From contig JAGQSC010000050.1 in NCBI GenBank assembly GCA_020439745.1, forward strand, positions 1 to 64,000: a stretch of 64,000 nucleotides of DNA. The letters are read 5' to 3'. Made by a program: the position numbers and the translations under genes. Below the pieces are notes generated by a model. It worked only from the letters and a program-made list of their open reading frames with translations, searched no databases and was not told where the DNA came from. Positions 8,705 to 17,587 of this stretch are shown here, piece after piece. The first letter of the stretch is position 1. Each line of letters starts with the position of its first letter. Source of the DNA: Acidobacteriota bacterium. GTDB lineage: Bacteria > Acidobacteriota > Holophagae > Acanthopleuribacterales > Acanthopleuribacteraceae.

Positions 8705-10144
8705 CTATCTTGCATAATTGATCATCAGGCCGCGATCACTTACGGCAACGACGCCATCCTTACTGATTGCCGGACACGTGCTGACTCGATCTTTCAGGTC
8801 ATTGCGGGCCTGTAACTTCTTACCGCTCAAAGGGTGACGCAACTGAAACTCACCATCTGAGGTAAGGATGACCACATGTTTGCCTGCAATCATGGGTGAA
8901 GCCACTAAACCCTTATCGTCGCAATTGGCACGCCAAATTTCGTCGCCAGACGTGATGTCAAAAGCCAGTAGTTGTCCGTTTTCCAATCCCAAGTAACCTA
9001 TGTCAAACGCGCATGCGACCGATGTGGACGGCTTTTTTGCCGTTGATGTCCGCCATATCTCATTTCCCTGGGCACTGAATGCGACCAACTCCTGTCCCAT
9101 GACACACACAAAGGACTCACCCGTCCATGTGGGTGCGGGTGTTGTTGACGTGTCTTGACCTGAAAAATCAAACTGAATGTCGCCCTGGGCTGGACTTGCG
9201 TCGGAACCCATACCGTGACGCCAAAGCTCAGCACCGGATTCCAGGGAGAACGCCAACAACTCATCGAACTCGGTTTGTGTCAGCGCTACGTCCCCACCAA
9301 TGGTTGGATGGGAAACACGCCCGCCCAGCAACTCCCAGTCCCGTCGCCACTTTTCTTTCATGGGGACCTTGCCGAACAAACTCTTTTCGGTTTTCAAAAG
9401 GTGCACGCTACCTTCTGCCGTCAAAGTTAGTAATCCCTGGGGCGTGGCGGTCAACGAGGTGGCGAAACTCCCCAGACCCAGTTCGCCTTTTTTCTTGCCA
9501 TCCTTGATGCGGTAGGCATCCAAAGAGCCACGGTCATTGGCTGCAAATACGTAGTCCCCCACAACTGCAGCGGGCGTGTCTGATCCAATGTCTGCTCCCT
9601 GCCACAAACGCTGACCTGTTTGGGCATCGAACGCCACCAACTGTAGGTCTCGTGTCGCAACATACACCACACCGTCCACAGCGATCGGGGCAGCCCGAAC
9701 CCGCTGACCAATTTCAACCTGCCAGGTGGGCATGAGCTCATCAGCTACTTCCAGGTCTATGTGGCCCCTTCGGTCTATGTCGCCATGATAGGAATAGGTC
9801 GTCTCGGCTGGCTGAAAGGTCTGCCAATTCATGGTCACTTCTGCACTGTCGCCTTCGCTTAACATAATCTCGGTCTTGCCAAATCGGTTCCCATCTAATG
9901 ACCAGACTCGGTGACGACCGGCGGGCAATTTCACCTTCGTTCCCGCCGCATATGCTGTACCATCGATGGCATACTCTGAATCTCCTACGGGCAATTGAAT
10001 ATAGGATGGCTCCACGGACTTGGTCGTGAATTTGACCTCTACTTCTGGTTCTGGCTGTGGTTCTCGCGGTGGCTTGTTGGTCATATACCAATAACCGGCA
10101 GCTCCAAGCCCGACCAAAATCAAAAAAATAAGTACCTTCTTCAA
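8705..10144 (-). CDS. Membrane-anchored PQQ-type beta-propeller protein
   Basis: A 479-residue protein. Residues 3-22 form an N-terminal membrane anchor or signal, followed by a Pro/Glu-rich linker. Residues about 50-110 resemble a PEGA domain (IDGTAYAAGTKVKLPAGRH). From about 135 to the end come PQQ/WD-like propeller blades, recognised by repeats such as VYVATRDLQLVAFDAQTG and LGLENGQLLAFDITSGDEIW. The start is a TTG at 10144 with GGGGGA upstream; MKKVLIFLILVGLGAAGYW is a sound leader. It probably faces the periplasm. It resembles BamB in fold but not in context, so no specific role is assigned. Confidence 0.8.
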   Translation of the reverse strand: MKKVLIFLILVGLGAAGYWYMTNKPPREPQPEPEVEVKFTTKSVEPSYIQLPVGDSEYAIDGTAYAAGTKVKLPAGRHRVWSLDGNRFGKTEIMLSEGDSAEVTMNWQTFQPAETTYSYHGDIDRRGHIDLEVADELMPTWQVEIGQRVRAAPIAVDGVVYVATRDLQLVAFDAQTGQRLWQGADIGSDTPAAVVGDYVFAANDRGSLDAYRIKDGKKKGELGLGSFATSLTATPQGLLTLTAEGSVHLLKTEKSLFGKVPMKEKWRRDWELLGGRVSHPTIGGDVALTQTEFDELLAFSLESGAELWRHGMGSDASPAQGDIQFDFSGQDTSTTPAPTWTGESFVCVMGQELVAFSAQGNEIWRTSTAKKPSTSVACAFDIGYLGLENGQLLAFDITSGDEIWRANCDDKGLVASPMIAGKHVVILTSDGEFQLRHPLSGKKLQARNDLKDRVSTCPAISKDGVVAVSDRGLMINYAR

Positions 10145-10170
10145 GGGATCCCCCTAGCATCGTGAATGGC

Positions 10171-10176
10171 TATAAT
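10171..10176 (+). promoter_or_regulatory. Possible -10 element for the exported hypothetical gene
   Basis: A perfect TATAAT in the divergent region, 57 bp before the start at 10233. No good -35 is seen at 16-18 bp, so activity is uncertain. Confidence 0.3.
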
Positions 10177-10232
10177 GCGGCGACCGGCATTCTTACATAC
10201 TCGGCCAGAAAGCACATCTTTGGGAGCGAAAT

Positions 10233-11009
10233 ATGAACCTTTTACTGCTGGTTTACGCCTTTTTCACACGGCCGAGTGATGTGGTGGGGTCCTGGCAGAA
10301 AAAAGACCAACTCCTTGAGACCCTGTGTTTCGATGAATTCGGTAATCTGAGAGTGCGCGGCACCTTCAATTACGACGGCACGTTTGAGGCCGAGGACACC
10401 AAGTTGATTTTTCATCTGAGCATTAATGATGTCATTGTCACGACGGTTCTTCAGGTAGAACAACTATCAACTCAGACCATGATCCTCGCCGATCAAAACG
10501 GAAAGCAGCAGACCTATCAACGTCTAACACAAGAGTGTGCGGCGCCACTAGCCAAGCCGAATTGGCAACAAATGAGGGCCGGTAACTTGCGCGTATGGTT
10601 GCCGGAAAACTGGTCGTTTGAGCCGGACGACGCAGATGAAAGCGGATTCCAACGAACCTTGGTGCAAAGTCCCGATGGCTTGAGCACGGTTTTGTTTCTG
10701 CGTCTACCCTACGACATGATCCCCAATCCTGGTGAGTTTGACTATTTTGTCAAGGGCCTGTTCCGCGAGTTCCTTTTGGCGGCTAATCCCGAGGAGTCTT
10801 TTATTGAACAAGACATGGAAGGCTTACTCTTTGGTCGAACAGGGACCGTTTTTTCGTCTCATTTCCGATTGGCGGAACAACCGGTCTATGCTCAGGCGAT
10901 CTGTCCGAAAGCCGCGCTGGCTTATAACCTGGTGATTTTCACATTGGCAGCACACAACGAATCAGCGGCTCTTAGACGTGTGGTTTTCGAGGCCGAGTTG
11001 GTTCCTTAG
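10233..11009 (+). CDS. Exported hypothetical protein (258 aa)
   Basis: A 258-residue protein starting with a short hydrophobic leader (MNLLLLVYAFFT). Residues 17-100 look like a small lipocalin-type beta domain (VVGSWQ, then a DGTF strand and alternating strands). The C-terminal part from about 110 resembles a DUF1795/PsbP-like fold (NLRVWLPENWSFEP, SGFQRTLVQSPDG). No catalytic motif is seen. GGGAG lies seven bases before the ATG. It is expressed divergently from the propeller gene, and its last 48 bp overlap the end of rarD on the other strand. Confidence 0.65.
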   Translation: MNLLLLVYAFFTRPSDVVGSWQKKDQLLETLCFDEFGNLRVRGTFNYDGTFEAEDTKLIFHLSINDVIVTTVLQVEQLSTQTMILADQNGKQQTYQRLTQECAAPLAKPNWQQMRAGNLRVWLPENWSFEPDDADESGFQRTLVQSPDGLSTVLFLRLPYDMIPNPGEFDYFVKGLFREFLLAANPEESFIEQDMEGLLFGRTGTVFSSHFRLAEQPVYAQAICPKAALAYNLVIFTLAAHNESAALRRVVFEAELVP

Positions 11010-11888
11010 CTGTTCCTGCCTGCGCAGCACCAGGGCCCCTTCCACCGAATACAGAATGAGGGCAAACCAAATCAGGCCAAACGTCACGAGATGAGTCCGG
11101 GTGAACCGCTCACCATAAACAAAGATCCCCAACAGAAACGTACATGTGGGCGTGAAGTACTGAATCAGACCCATGGTAGATAGTGGGAGACTGCGAACAC
11201 CTCGCGCAAAACACATCAGCGGAACGGCCGTGATGAGTCCTGTGCCAATCAACAACAAGGTTGTGGACATCGATTCGGTGAACTGACCTACATTCTGAAT
11301 CTCCCAATATGCGATAAAGCCTACGGATGGGACCGTTAACGCCATGGTCTCAATCAGGAAACCGTTAATGGAGCCCAATGCGCCCGTTTTCCGCAGCAAA
11401 CCATAAAAGCCAAAGGTGATGGCCACACCCAACGAGATCCAAGGCAGGCGACCAAATTCTGCCGCCATAATAGACACCGCCGCGGCCACAAGGAGCACGG
11501 CCATCCATTGCAACCGACGCAAACGCTCACCCAGGAAAACGACGCCCAGAAATACATTAAACAATGGGTTGATGTAGTAGCCCAGTGACGTATCCAAGAT
11601 CCGATCACTGTTGATGGCATATACGTAGATGTACCAGTTGGCACCCAAGCAGGCAGCAGACAGTGCTGCACGCATGAATACCCGAGGTTGCCCAAAAACG
11701 GCTTTGGTCTGTGGCCATTCCCCCCGTGCCACCACTAGCATCCAAACAAAAACCAATGCCCATAACGATCGATGTGCCAGTATCTCGTATGCCGGAACAT
11801 GCTTGATAAATTTCCAATAGATGGGATTCAATCCCCAAATCGTAAATGCCGTGATACCAAAAAAAAGACCTACTTTACGGTCGTTCAT
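10962..11888 (-). CDS. rarD: RarD-type EamA/DMT permease
   Basis: A 308-residue inner-membrane protein with about ten helices in two EamA repeats. WGLNPIYWKFIKHVPAYEILAHRSLW at residues 19-44 and STMGLIQYFTPTCTFLLGIFVYGE near 235-258 match RarD closely. RarD proteins are drug/metabolite-transporter-superfamily members related to chloramphenicol sensitivity; the natural substrate is not known. The start overlaps the stop of the sigma-54 activator gene by four bases, so the two are translationally coupled. Confidence 0.85.
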   Translation of the reverse strand: MNDRKVGLFFGITAFTIWGLNPIYWKFIKHVPAYEILAHRSLWALVFVWMLVVARGEWPQTKAVFGQPRVFMRAALSAACLGANWYIYVYAINSDRILDTSLGYYINPLFNVFLGVVFLGERLRRLQWMAVLLVAAAVSIMAAEFGRLPWISLGVAITFGFYGLLRKTGALGSINGFLIETMALTVPSVGFIAYWEIQNVGQFTESMSTTLLLIGTGLITAVPLMCFARGVRSLPLSTMGLIQYFTPTCTFLLGIFVYGERFTRTHLVTFGLIWFALILYSVEGALVLRRQEQLRNQLGLENHTSKSR

Positions 11889-13258
11889 AAAGACCCGTCG
11901 ACACCGTATTTCTGCCAGTAATAGCGAAACTGATGATAAGACAGGCCCAAATACTTTGCGGCCTCAGTCTGATTATGCTTGCATTTCTTCATAGCATCTT
12001 GAACCAGGCGTTGTTCAAAAGCGGCAACCCTCTCCTTAAAGTCACCCCCCGGTACCATGTCTTCCATTCGCGGAACCAGTCCGATATCCGTGGGGGTGAT
12101 TTCGTTGGTGGTGTCGCGGTACACAGCGCGCTCAATGATGTTTTTGAGCTCTCGAACGTTTCCCGGAAAAGGGTACTCCTTCATGGCATCAATGGCTGAG
12201 TCGGACAGAAATTTACCCTGAAAAGCCGGCACTTCGTCCATAAATCGGTCCATGAAATACTGTGCAAGGTGCATCAAATCACCGGTTCGCTCGCGTAATG
12301 GCGGAACAGCGATCACCTCAAAAGCCAACCGGTCATACAAATCCGAAAGAAACGTCCCCTGTTTCATCCGTTCGGCCAGGTTGGCATTGGTTGCCGCAAT
12401 GATTCGCGTCTCGACGCGCAGTTCTTCCTGGCCACCCACGCGTCGGTAGGTGCCGTACTCGACAACCCGGAGAATCTTCTTCTGAAACGCATGGGACATA
12501 TGGCCAATTTCGTCGAGAAACAAACTTCCGCCATGAGCCATCTCAAATTTGCCCTTGGATCGGTTTGCAGCGCCCGTAAAGGCCCCTTTTTCATGTCCAA
12601 ACAACTCGCTTTCTAACAGTTCGTCAGAAAATGCCGCACAATTGACCACAATCATGGGCCGGTCATGAGAACAGCCGGCATTGTGAATGGCCCTTGCCAC
12701 AAGCTCTTTGCCCGTCCCGCGTTCACCGGTAATCAAGACAGGTCTGGGGATAGCCGCTACCCGTTCTATCTTACGAATAACTTCCAACATCTGAGGCGAT
12801 GATCCCACCATTTGGTATCTCGCTAGCGCCCTTTGATGCAATTCTGCATTCGCCGTTTTTAACGATCGGTTTCGTTCAATCAATGCCATCCAATGCTTCA
12901 GTTTCTGCACTTGAGAAGCCAAAAGGTCTTCGAAGTCGGGTCCGTACAGCAACGTGTCGGCTGCACCCGCATCTTGATAAAGGCGCGATATGGTTTGATC
13001 GGATGGCACGATGGTCACAATTGGAACATCAGCATCATACCGCCTGATTCTTTCGATCGTATCTGTGGAGTGCTTCCGGCCATGGGCGCCATAGTCCAGA
13101 ATCACAAGTTCCCAGTCGTGAGCCATCATGTCACACAACTCTGATTCACTTTCGGTAACACAAATCTTGCTTTTACCCTGCGTGGCACTGTCGACAGCTT
13201 CCAGAAATCCACTCAGACTGCTGTTGGGATCGTCATAGATTAAGATTCGCTTTGGCAC
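11885..13258 (-). CDS. PspF-like sigma-54 activator with degenerate receiver
   Basis: A 457-residue sigma-54 enhancer-binding protein. Residues 1-120 look like a receiver: an early DD pair and an Asp in VILDYGA are kept, but the conserved Lys-Pro near the end is replaced (LLYGPDF), so phosphorylation may not operate normally. The AAA+ domain (about 148-375) has Walker A GERGTGKE, the GAFTGA loop and LFLDEIGH. The C-terminal Fis-type HTH reads NQTEAAKYLGLSYHQFRYYW; the YHQFR motif is typical of PspF. The GTG at 13258 with GGGGAG five bases before it is preferred over an ATG-less extension to 13327. No pspA is nearby. Confidence 0.87.
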   Translation of the reverse strand: MPKRILIYDDPNSSLSGFLEAVDSATQGKSKICVTESESELCDMMAHDWELVILDYGAHGRKHSTDTIERIRRYDADVPIVTIVPSDQTISRLYQDAGAADTLLYGPDFEDLLASQVQKLKHWMALIERNRSLKTANAELHQRALARYQMVGSSPQMLEVIRKIERVAAIPRPVLITGERGTGKELVARAIHNAGCSHDRPMIVVNCAAFSDELLESELFGHEKGAFTGAANRSKGKFEMAHGGSLFLDEIGHMSHAFQKKILRVVEYGTYRRVGGQEELRVETRIIAATNANLAERMKQGTFLSDLYDRLAFEVIAVPPLRERTGDLMHLAQYFMDRFMDEVPAFQGKFLSDSAIDAMKEYPFPGNVRELKNIIERAVYRDTTNEITPTDIGLVPRMEDMVPGGDFKERVAAFEQRLVQDAMKKCKHNQTEAAKYLGLSYHQFRYYWQKYGVDGSL

Positions 13259-13409
13259 ACAAACTCCCCGTTCGCCTGTGAATTCTCGCCACTGTTCCAT
13301 CAAAGTGCAAGCCCCAAGGTCATTCAATCGCTCGGGGGATGAAAAAAAGAGGGGCGTTTACTTCCATTTTGTATCTCACCGCCGAACCATGGGCACTCGT
13401 CTTGGAGAT

Positions 13410-13418
13410 TGATAGAAT
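13410..13418 (+). promoter_or_regulatory. Possible extended -10 promoter, aldo/keto reductase gene
   Basis: TGATAGAAT fits an extended -10 (TGnTAnAAT), 32 bp before the TTG start. No good -35 is seen. Confidence 0.35.
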
Positions 13419-13449
13419 ACCTAAGGCACCAAAACACAGGAGGCGACAC

Positions 13450-14448
13450 TTGATAGACATGATTTATCGTAGGATGGGCAAGTCTGGCTTGAAACTGAGC
13501 GCATTCTCTTATGGATCTTGGCTTACCTTTTCCAATCAGATGGCTTTGGAACCCGTCAAAGAGTCACTGGCCATGGCTTATGATCACGGCGTCAATTTCT
13601 TTGACAATGCGGAGGTCTACGCCAATGGTAAGTCCGAAGAGCTGATGGGTGCGGCCATCCATGAACTGGGTTGGCCCAGAGATTCTTTTTGCGTTTCGAG
13701 TAAAGTGTTTTGGGGCGGTAGTCTGCCGACACAAAGGGGTTTGAGCCGGAAACACATCACGGATGCCTGCCACGCAGCTTTGAGACGCCTTCAAGTCGAT
13801 TATCTCGATCTGTTTTTTTGTCACCGCCCGGACAATGACACTCCGGTCGAAGAAACCGTACGCGCCATGGACGCGTTGGTACGACAGGGCAAGGTGCTTT
13901 ATTGGGGAACCTCAGAATGGGACGCTGTGCGGATCGTTGAAGCTTTCGCAGTGGCAGAAAAATACAACCTCACACCTCCATCTGTGGAACAGCCTGAATA
14001 CAACATGTTTCACCGGCACAGAATAGAAGTGGAATATGGCCGACTGTTTAATGAGTTCGGACTGGGGTCAACGGTTTGGTCGCCATTGGCGTCAGGGATT
14101 CTCACGAATAAATATGCTGGTGGTATCCCCGAAGAGTCCCGCGCCAATCTGCCCGGTTACGAATGGCTACATGAGCGTTTCCGCTCCGAAGAAGGGATGA
14201 GACGCATCAAAACAACAGCCGCCATGAATGAGATTGCCAATCGTTTGAATGCCACCATGGCACAGTTGGCTCTGGCTTGGTGCCTCGCCAACACCAACGT
14301 GTCTACAGTCATCCTGGGGGCTTCAAAACCATCACAACTCAAGGAAAATCTGGGTGCGCTGGCTGTATTGGATCAATTGGACGCCAGTGTACTAGACGAA
14401 CTTGAAGGCATTCTCGGCAATAAGCCTCAGCCTTTACCCAGTTTTTGA
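13450..14448 (+). CDS. Aldo/keto reductase, Kv-beta/YghZ subfamily
   Basis: A 332-residue NADPH-dependent oxidoreductase. The catalytic tetrad is visible: Asp and Tyr in FDNAEVYANG, Lys in VSSKVFW, His in LFFCHRPDND. The sequence GWLHER-type loop and ILGASKPSQLKENL near the C-terminus fit the voltage-gated K-channel beta-like group (AKR6/AKR14). The TTG start at 13450 has AGGAGG at 13438-13443, six bases away; the longer ATG ORF from 13339 lacks a site. It is convergent with pncA, with one base between stop codons. It probably reduces cytosolic aldehydes; substrate unknown. Confidence 0.88.
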   Translation: MIDMIYRRMGKSGLKLSAFSYGSWLTFSNQMALEPVKESLAMAYDHGVNFFDNAEVYANGKSEELMGAAIHELGWPRDSFCVSSKVFWGGSLPTQRGLSRKHITDACHAALRRLQVDYLDLFFCHRPDNDTPVEETVRAMDALVRQGKVLYWGTSEWDAVRIVEAFAVAEKYNLTPPSVEQPEYNMFHRHRIEVEYGRLFNEFGLGSTVWSPLASGILTNKYAGGIPEESRANLPGYEWLHERFRSEEGMRRIKTTAAMNEIANRLNATMAQLALAWCLANTNVSTVILGASKPSQLKENLGALAVLDQLDASVLDELEGILGNKPQPLPSF

Positions 14449-14449
14449 G

Positions 14450-15061
14450 CTAACCCACACATTCAGCAAACGAGCTAATTAGCGCACCACGCTGCTTTAG
14501 TTCCGCCAAAGCTGCAGCACCATCTCCTTCACGCAAATCGACTGCTCGAGTCGCATCAGATATCACCACGGTTTTGAACCCACTGCTGATTGCATCCAGG
14601 GCCGTGAACTTAACGCAATAATCAGTTGCTAATCCGGTTATGAAGAGCTGGTCTACACCCTTTGCCCGCAGGTACCGTTCCAAGCCCGTGTCTGCCAAAT
14701 GCCCATTGTCAAAAAAACCACTGTAGCTGTCTATGTGTCGCTGTGTCCCCTTTCGAAAAACCACAGCTCGTTCAGGCAAATCCAATGCAAACGAGGCACC
14801 TTTCGTGCCTTGAACACAGTGGTCAGGCCAGAGAACCTGTTCCAGCCCTCGCAACATGATGACATCGCCAATAGAACGGCCCTGATGTTGTGATGCGAAG
14901 CTGAGGTGGTCTGCGGGGTGCCAGTCCTGAGTGGCGATCACATGTTCGAATCTAGGGATCAACTCGTTAATAACCGGTATGACTTCATCGCCTTTTTGAA
15001 CGGCTAAAGTGCCTCCTGGCAAAAAGTCATGTTGCACATCGACGATAATCAGTGCGTCCAT
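14450..15061 (-). CDS. pncA: Nicotinamidase
   Basis: A 203-residue isochorismatase-fold enzyme that hydrolyses nicotinamide to nicotinate and ammonia. It has the catalytic Asp in IIVDVQHDFLPGG, the metal site ATQDWHPADHLSF, the Lys in the WPDHCVQGTKG region, and the nucleophile Cys in GLATDYCVKFTALDA. Length is normal. The gene overlaps the end of pncB by 13 bp, forming a two-gene salvage operon: nicotinamide to nicotinate to NaMN. Confidence 0.95.
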   Translation of the reverse strand: MDALIIVDVQHDFLPGGTLAVQKGDEVIPVINELIPRFEHVIATQDWHPADHLSFASQHQGRSIGDVIMLRGLEQVLWPDHCVQGTKGASFALDLPERAVVFRKGTQRHIDSYSGFFDNGHLADTGLERYLRAKGVDQLFITGLATDYCVKFTALDAISSGFKTVVISDATRAVDLREGDGAAALAELKQRGALISSFAECVG

Positions 15062-16506
15062 GATCCCCCCATTTGTCTGCGCAGAACTTGGCGTGTCATC
15101 GACAACCCCTTACTAATAAATACGTTCATGGCTGCCGGTTCGTTCAAAGCGAGACACTCGGGACTGATCGTTTGTAAACCATCAAGGCACCGTTTTCGAC
15201 TATCTTCTATTTCTACGGCCGGTATCTGAATCACGCCATCATCAAACACCGGAATTAGTAACGGTTCACAATGCTCCCATTCCATGGACACGCTTTCATC
15301 GGACATTCGATGGACCGGTTGCTGGGAACACTCCTCATCTAACTCATCGAAAATCATATCGGCTACCATCCTGCCATCACGATAAAAACGAGTCACGTTT
15401 AGCCGGCCAGGAAGGGTTGCCTTTTCCGCCTGAGCGGACGTTTTCATGACGCGCTTCCAGCTTCCCTCGTTATGTACATAAGCACCTAATTTGTAAACGC
15501 CACCTAGTGCCGGCTGATCGTATGCAGTCACCATTTTGGTTCCGACACCCCAGAGGGTAATCGGCGCACCCAATTGCTTGAGACGCGCAATCTCATACTC
15601 ATCCAGATCGTTGCTGGCCATGATCTGAGCATTAAAGAAACCAGCATCGTCCAACAATGCCCGTGCTTGGCGACTGAGCGTTAAGAGATCGCCTGAATCC
15701 AATCGAATGCCAAGCAGTTCGTGCCCTTCGCGTCGCAGATTCTCGGCGGCCTCAATTGCGTACCTGATGCCTTGAACCGTGTCGTAGGTGTCGACCAAAA
15801 AGACACAGTTGTTGGGCATCGCATTCGCATAGGCAGCAAAGGCGGCAGGTTCATCTTCAAAGGACATCACCCAACTATGGGCGTGGGTGCCTTTAACCGG
15901 TATTCCAAACTGCGCACCAGCTTCCACATTTGAAGTCCCAGCACAGCCCCCAACGAATGAGGCATAGGAAGCACTCAACGCCCCATTCAAGCCATGTGCG
16001 CGCCTCATACCGAATTCGATGACTGGATCTGGGGAAGCTGCCATGCATATGCGCGAGGCCTTCGTGGCGATAAGGGTTTGATAATTCACAATGGTTAGCA
16101 AGGGTGTTTCCAGCAATTGGCATTGCCATAAGGGACCTTCAACTCGAAGTAAGGGTTCATGGGCGAAAACCGGTGTCCCTTCCGGCACAGCGTCGATACG
16201 GCAGGTAATGCGCAAATCCTTCAGATCGTTCAAGAAATCTGGATCAAACAGTTTCTTTCCATCGCGACCTCGCAATTCGTCCATGTAGGACAAATGTGCG
16301 TCTGTGAACTGCCAAGATGAAACGAAATCCAAAACCTGCTTCAGCCCACATGCAACGGAATACGAACCGCCAAAAGGTGCTTGGCGAAAGAAGAGATGAA
16401 ACACGGATTTTCGATTGTGAATGCCGCATTTCCAATAGCCATAAGCCATGGTCAGCTGATAGAGGTCGGTGGATATCGCGCTTCTCAAATTGAGGCCTCC
16501 CGTCAT
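15049..16506 (-). CDS. pncB: Nicotinate phosphoribosyltransferase
   Basis: A 485-residue NAPRTase that forms nicotinate mononucleotide from nicotinate, PRPP and ATP. The N-terminal STDLYQLTMAYGYW is the family signature; EFGMRRAHG and the phosphoribosylated-His region GTHAHSWVMSF are present, as is GIRLDSGDL. The ATG at 16506 has a weak AGGCGG site; a TTG at 16488 with GGGAGG seven bases upstream is an equally good start and would begin six residues later. It is the first gene of the pncBA operon. Confidence 0.94.
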   Translation of the reverse strand: MTGGLNLRSAISTDLYQLTMAYGYWKCGIHNRKSVFHLFFRQAPFGGSYSVACGLKQVLDFVSSWQFTDAHLSYMDELRGRDGKKLFDPDFLNDLKDLRITCRIDAVPEGTPVFAHEPLLRVEGPLWQCQLLETPLLTIVNYQTLIATKASRICMAASPDPVIEFGMRRAHGLNGALSASYASFVGGCAGTSNVEAGAQFGIPVKGTHAHSWVMSFEDEPAAFAAYANAMPNNCVFLVDTYDTVQGIRYAIEAAENLRREGHELLGIRLDSGDLLTLSRQARALLDDAGFFNAQIMASNDLDEYEIARLKQLGAPITLWGVGTKMVTAYDQPALGGVYKLGAYVHNEGSWKRVMKTSAQAEKATLPGRLNVTRFYRDGRMVADMIFDELDEECSQQPVHRMSDESVSMEWEHCEPLLIPVFDDGVIQIPAVEIEDSRKRCLDGLQTISPECLALNEPAAMNVFISKGLSMTRQVLRRQMGGSWTH

Positions 16507-16542
16507 TCTAGCCGCCTACAAATACCATGGGCAATGTGTGAG

Positions 16543-17472
16543 TTAAGTGGCGTGGGGACCAGCTCTCACGTGTTCATTGTAGAGATTAAACGTGAGCCGA
16601 TAAGGGCGCGCCTCTTGATGCTGACCCTGCTGCAAATCAAACCGCTCGATGATGTTCCGACAGAACAGCTCAGAGCCGACAACCACGCTATGCACCAACC
16701 ACTTGGATCGACGCAGCGCTAGTTCAACAAGCGCATCCCAACGTTGTGGCTGAAATTGTTTAAGCTCGGGAAAAGAAGGTGTTTTCACGCCCTGAAGCTC
16801 TGCTTGGGCCAAGCCATCCACGAGATTTGAAAATACTTGAAGGCGACCGGAATCGTCTAAAACCTGCCTGAACACATCGAATTTTGGAACGACCACGCCC
16901 GCAGCGTTTGAGCCACCCAGATGGAACCTTCCCGTGCTGCACCATCGATAAGACAACGGGGACCTGCATAGGTTGGCACGTACGCAATTCATTTCCACGT
17001 ACACCATGCAGGCTAACAATCCAGCATCCTCTTCAATGAGCACACTCTTAAATCGCTCCCCCCAGATACTACCCACCTTCCCTGCACGCCGATTGACCTC
17101 CAACGAAATCGTACGATTGAGGTCTTTCATGAACACGGACAAATCTGTAAGTCGTTGATACCATTCATCTACTCGCCAGGAGTACCACTTCATCGGGATC
17201 CGCTTTCGTGCTTGAAACCGTTCAAACCGGGCCTTGAGATCGGGCACATCCAACCCTGGCCGCAACATGCTGAGCACGATGTGATAGTGGTTATCCATCA
17301 CGGCGATGCTGTGCAACTGCACGTAATAGACGTCGGCCAGATCCAGGACCGTTCGATAAATTCGTTCTTTGATGTAAGTGTCCTCAAAAAAGAAGGCTTG
17401 ATGCGCCGTTCTGGTCATCACATGATAGGTAGCGCCAGAACCGCTGATCTTTACTCTAGGAATGCGTCCCAT
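16543..17472 (-). mobile_element. REP-associated tyrosine transposase (RAYT, Y1 HUH family)
   Basis: A 309-residue Y1/IS200-like transposase of the RAYT type. The HUH metal site is DNHYHIVL near residue 65; the YQRLTDLSVFMKDLNRTIS helix carries the candidate catalytic Tyr, and GSIWGERFKSVLIE with YVEMNCVRANLC is the usual RAYT C-terminal core. About 110 further residues follow (from about 200). The ATG at 17472 is ten bases after TGGAG; the ORF extends to 17622 without a site. I see no REP palindromes or inverted ends near it, so it looks like a domesticated single copy rather than an active element. Confidence 0.85.
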
Positions 17473-17587
17473 GGCTTTATAACTCCATTTTAATTTACCC
17501 GGTACATTATTTAGTAGATCAAATGCAGATGTCAATCGATTTCTTGAGCGGGGTTCAGTACAATAGGCGCTTTTAGCGGGAGGTTGC

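Noticed and set aside
17540-17572. leuS promoter at TACAAT
   Set aside because: A TACAAT lies 24 bp before the start, but the nearest TTGAGC is only nine bases away and nothing suitable lies at 16-18 bp.
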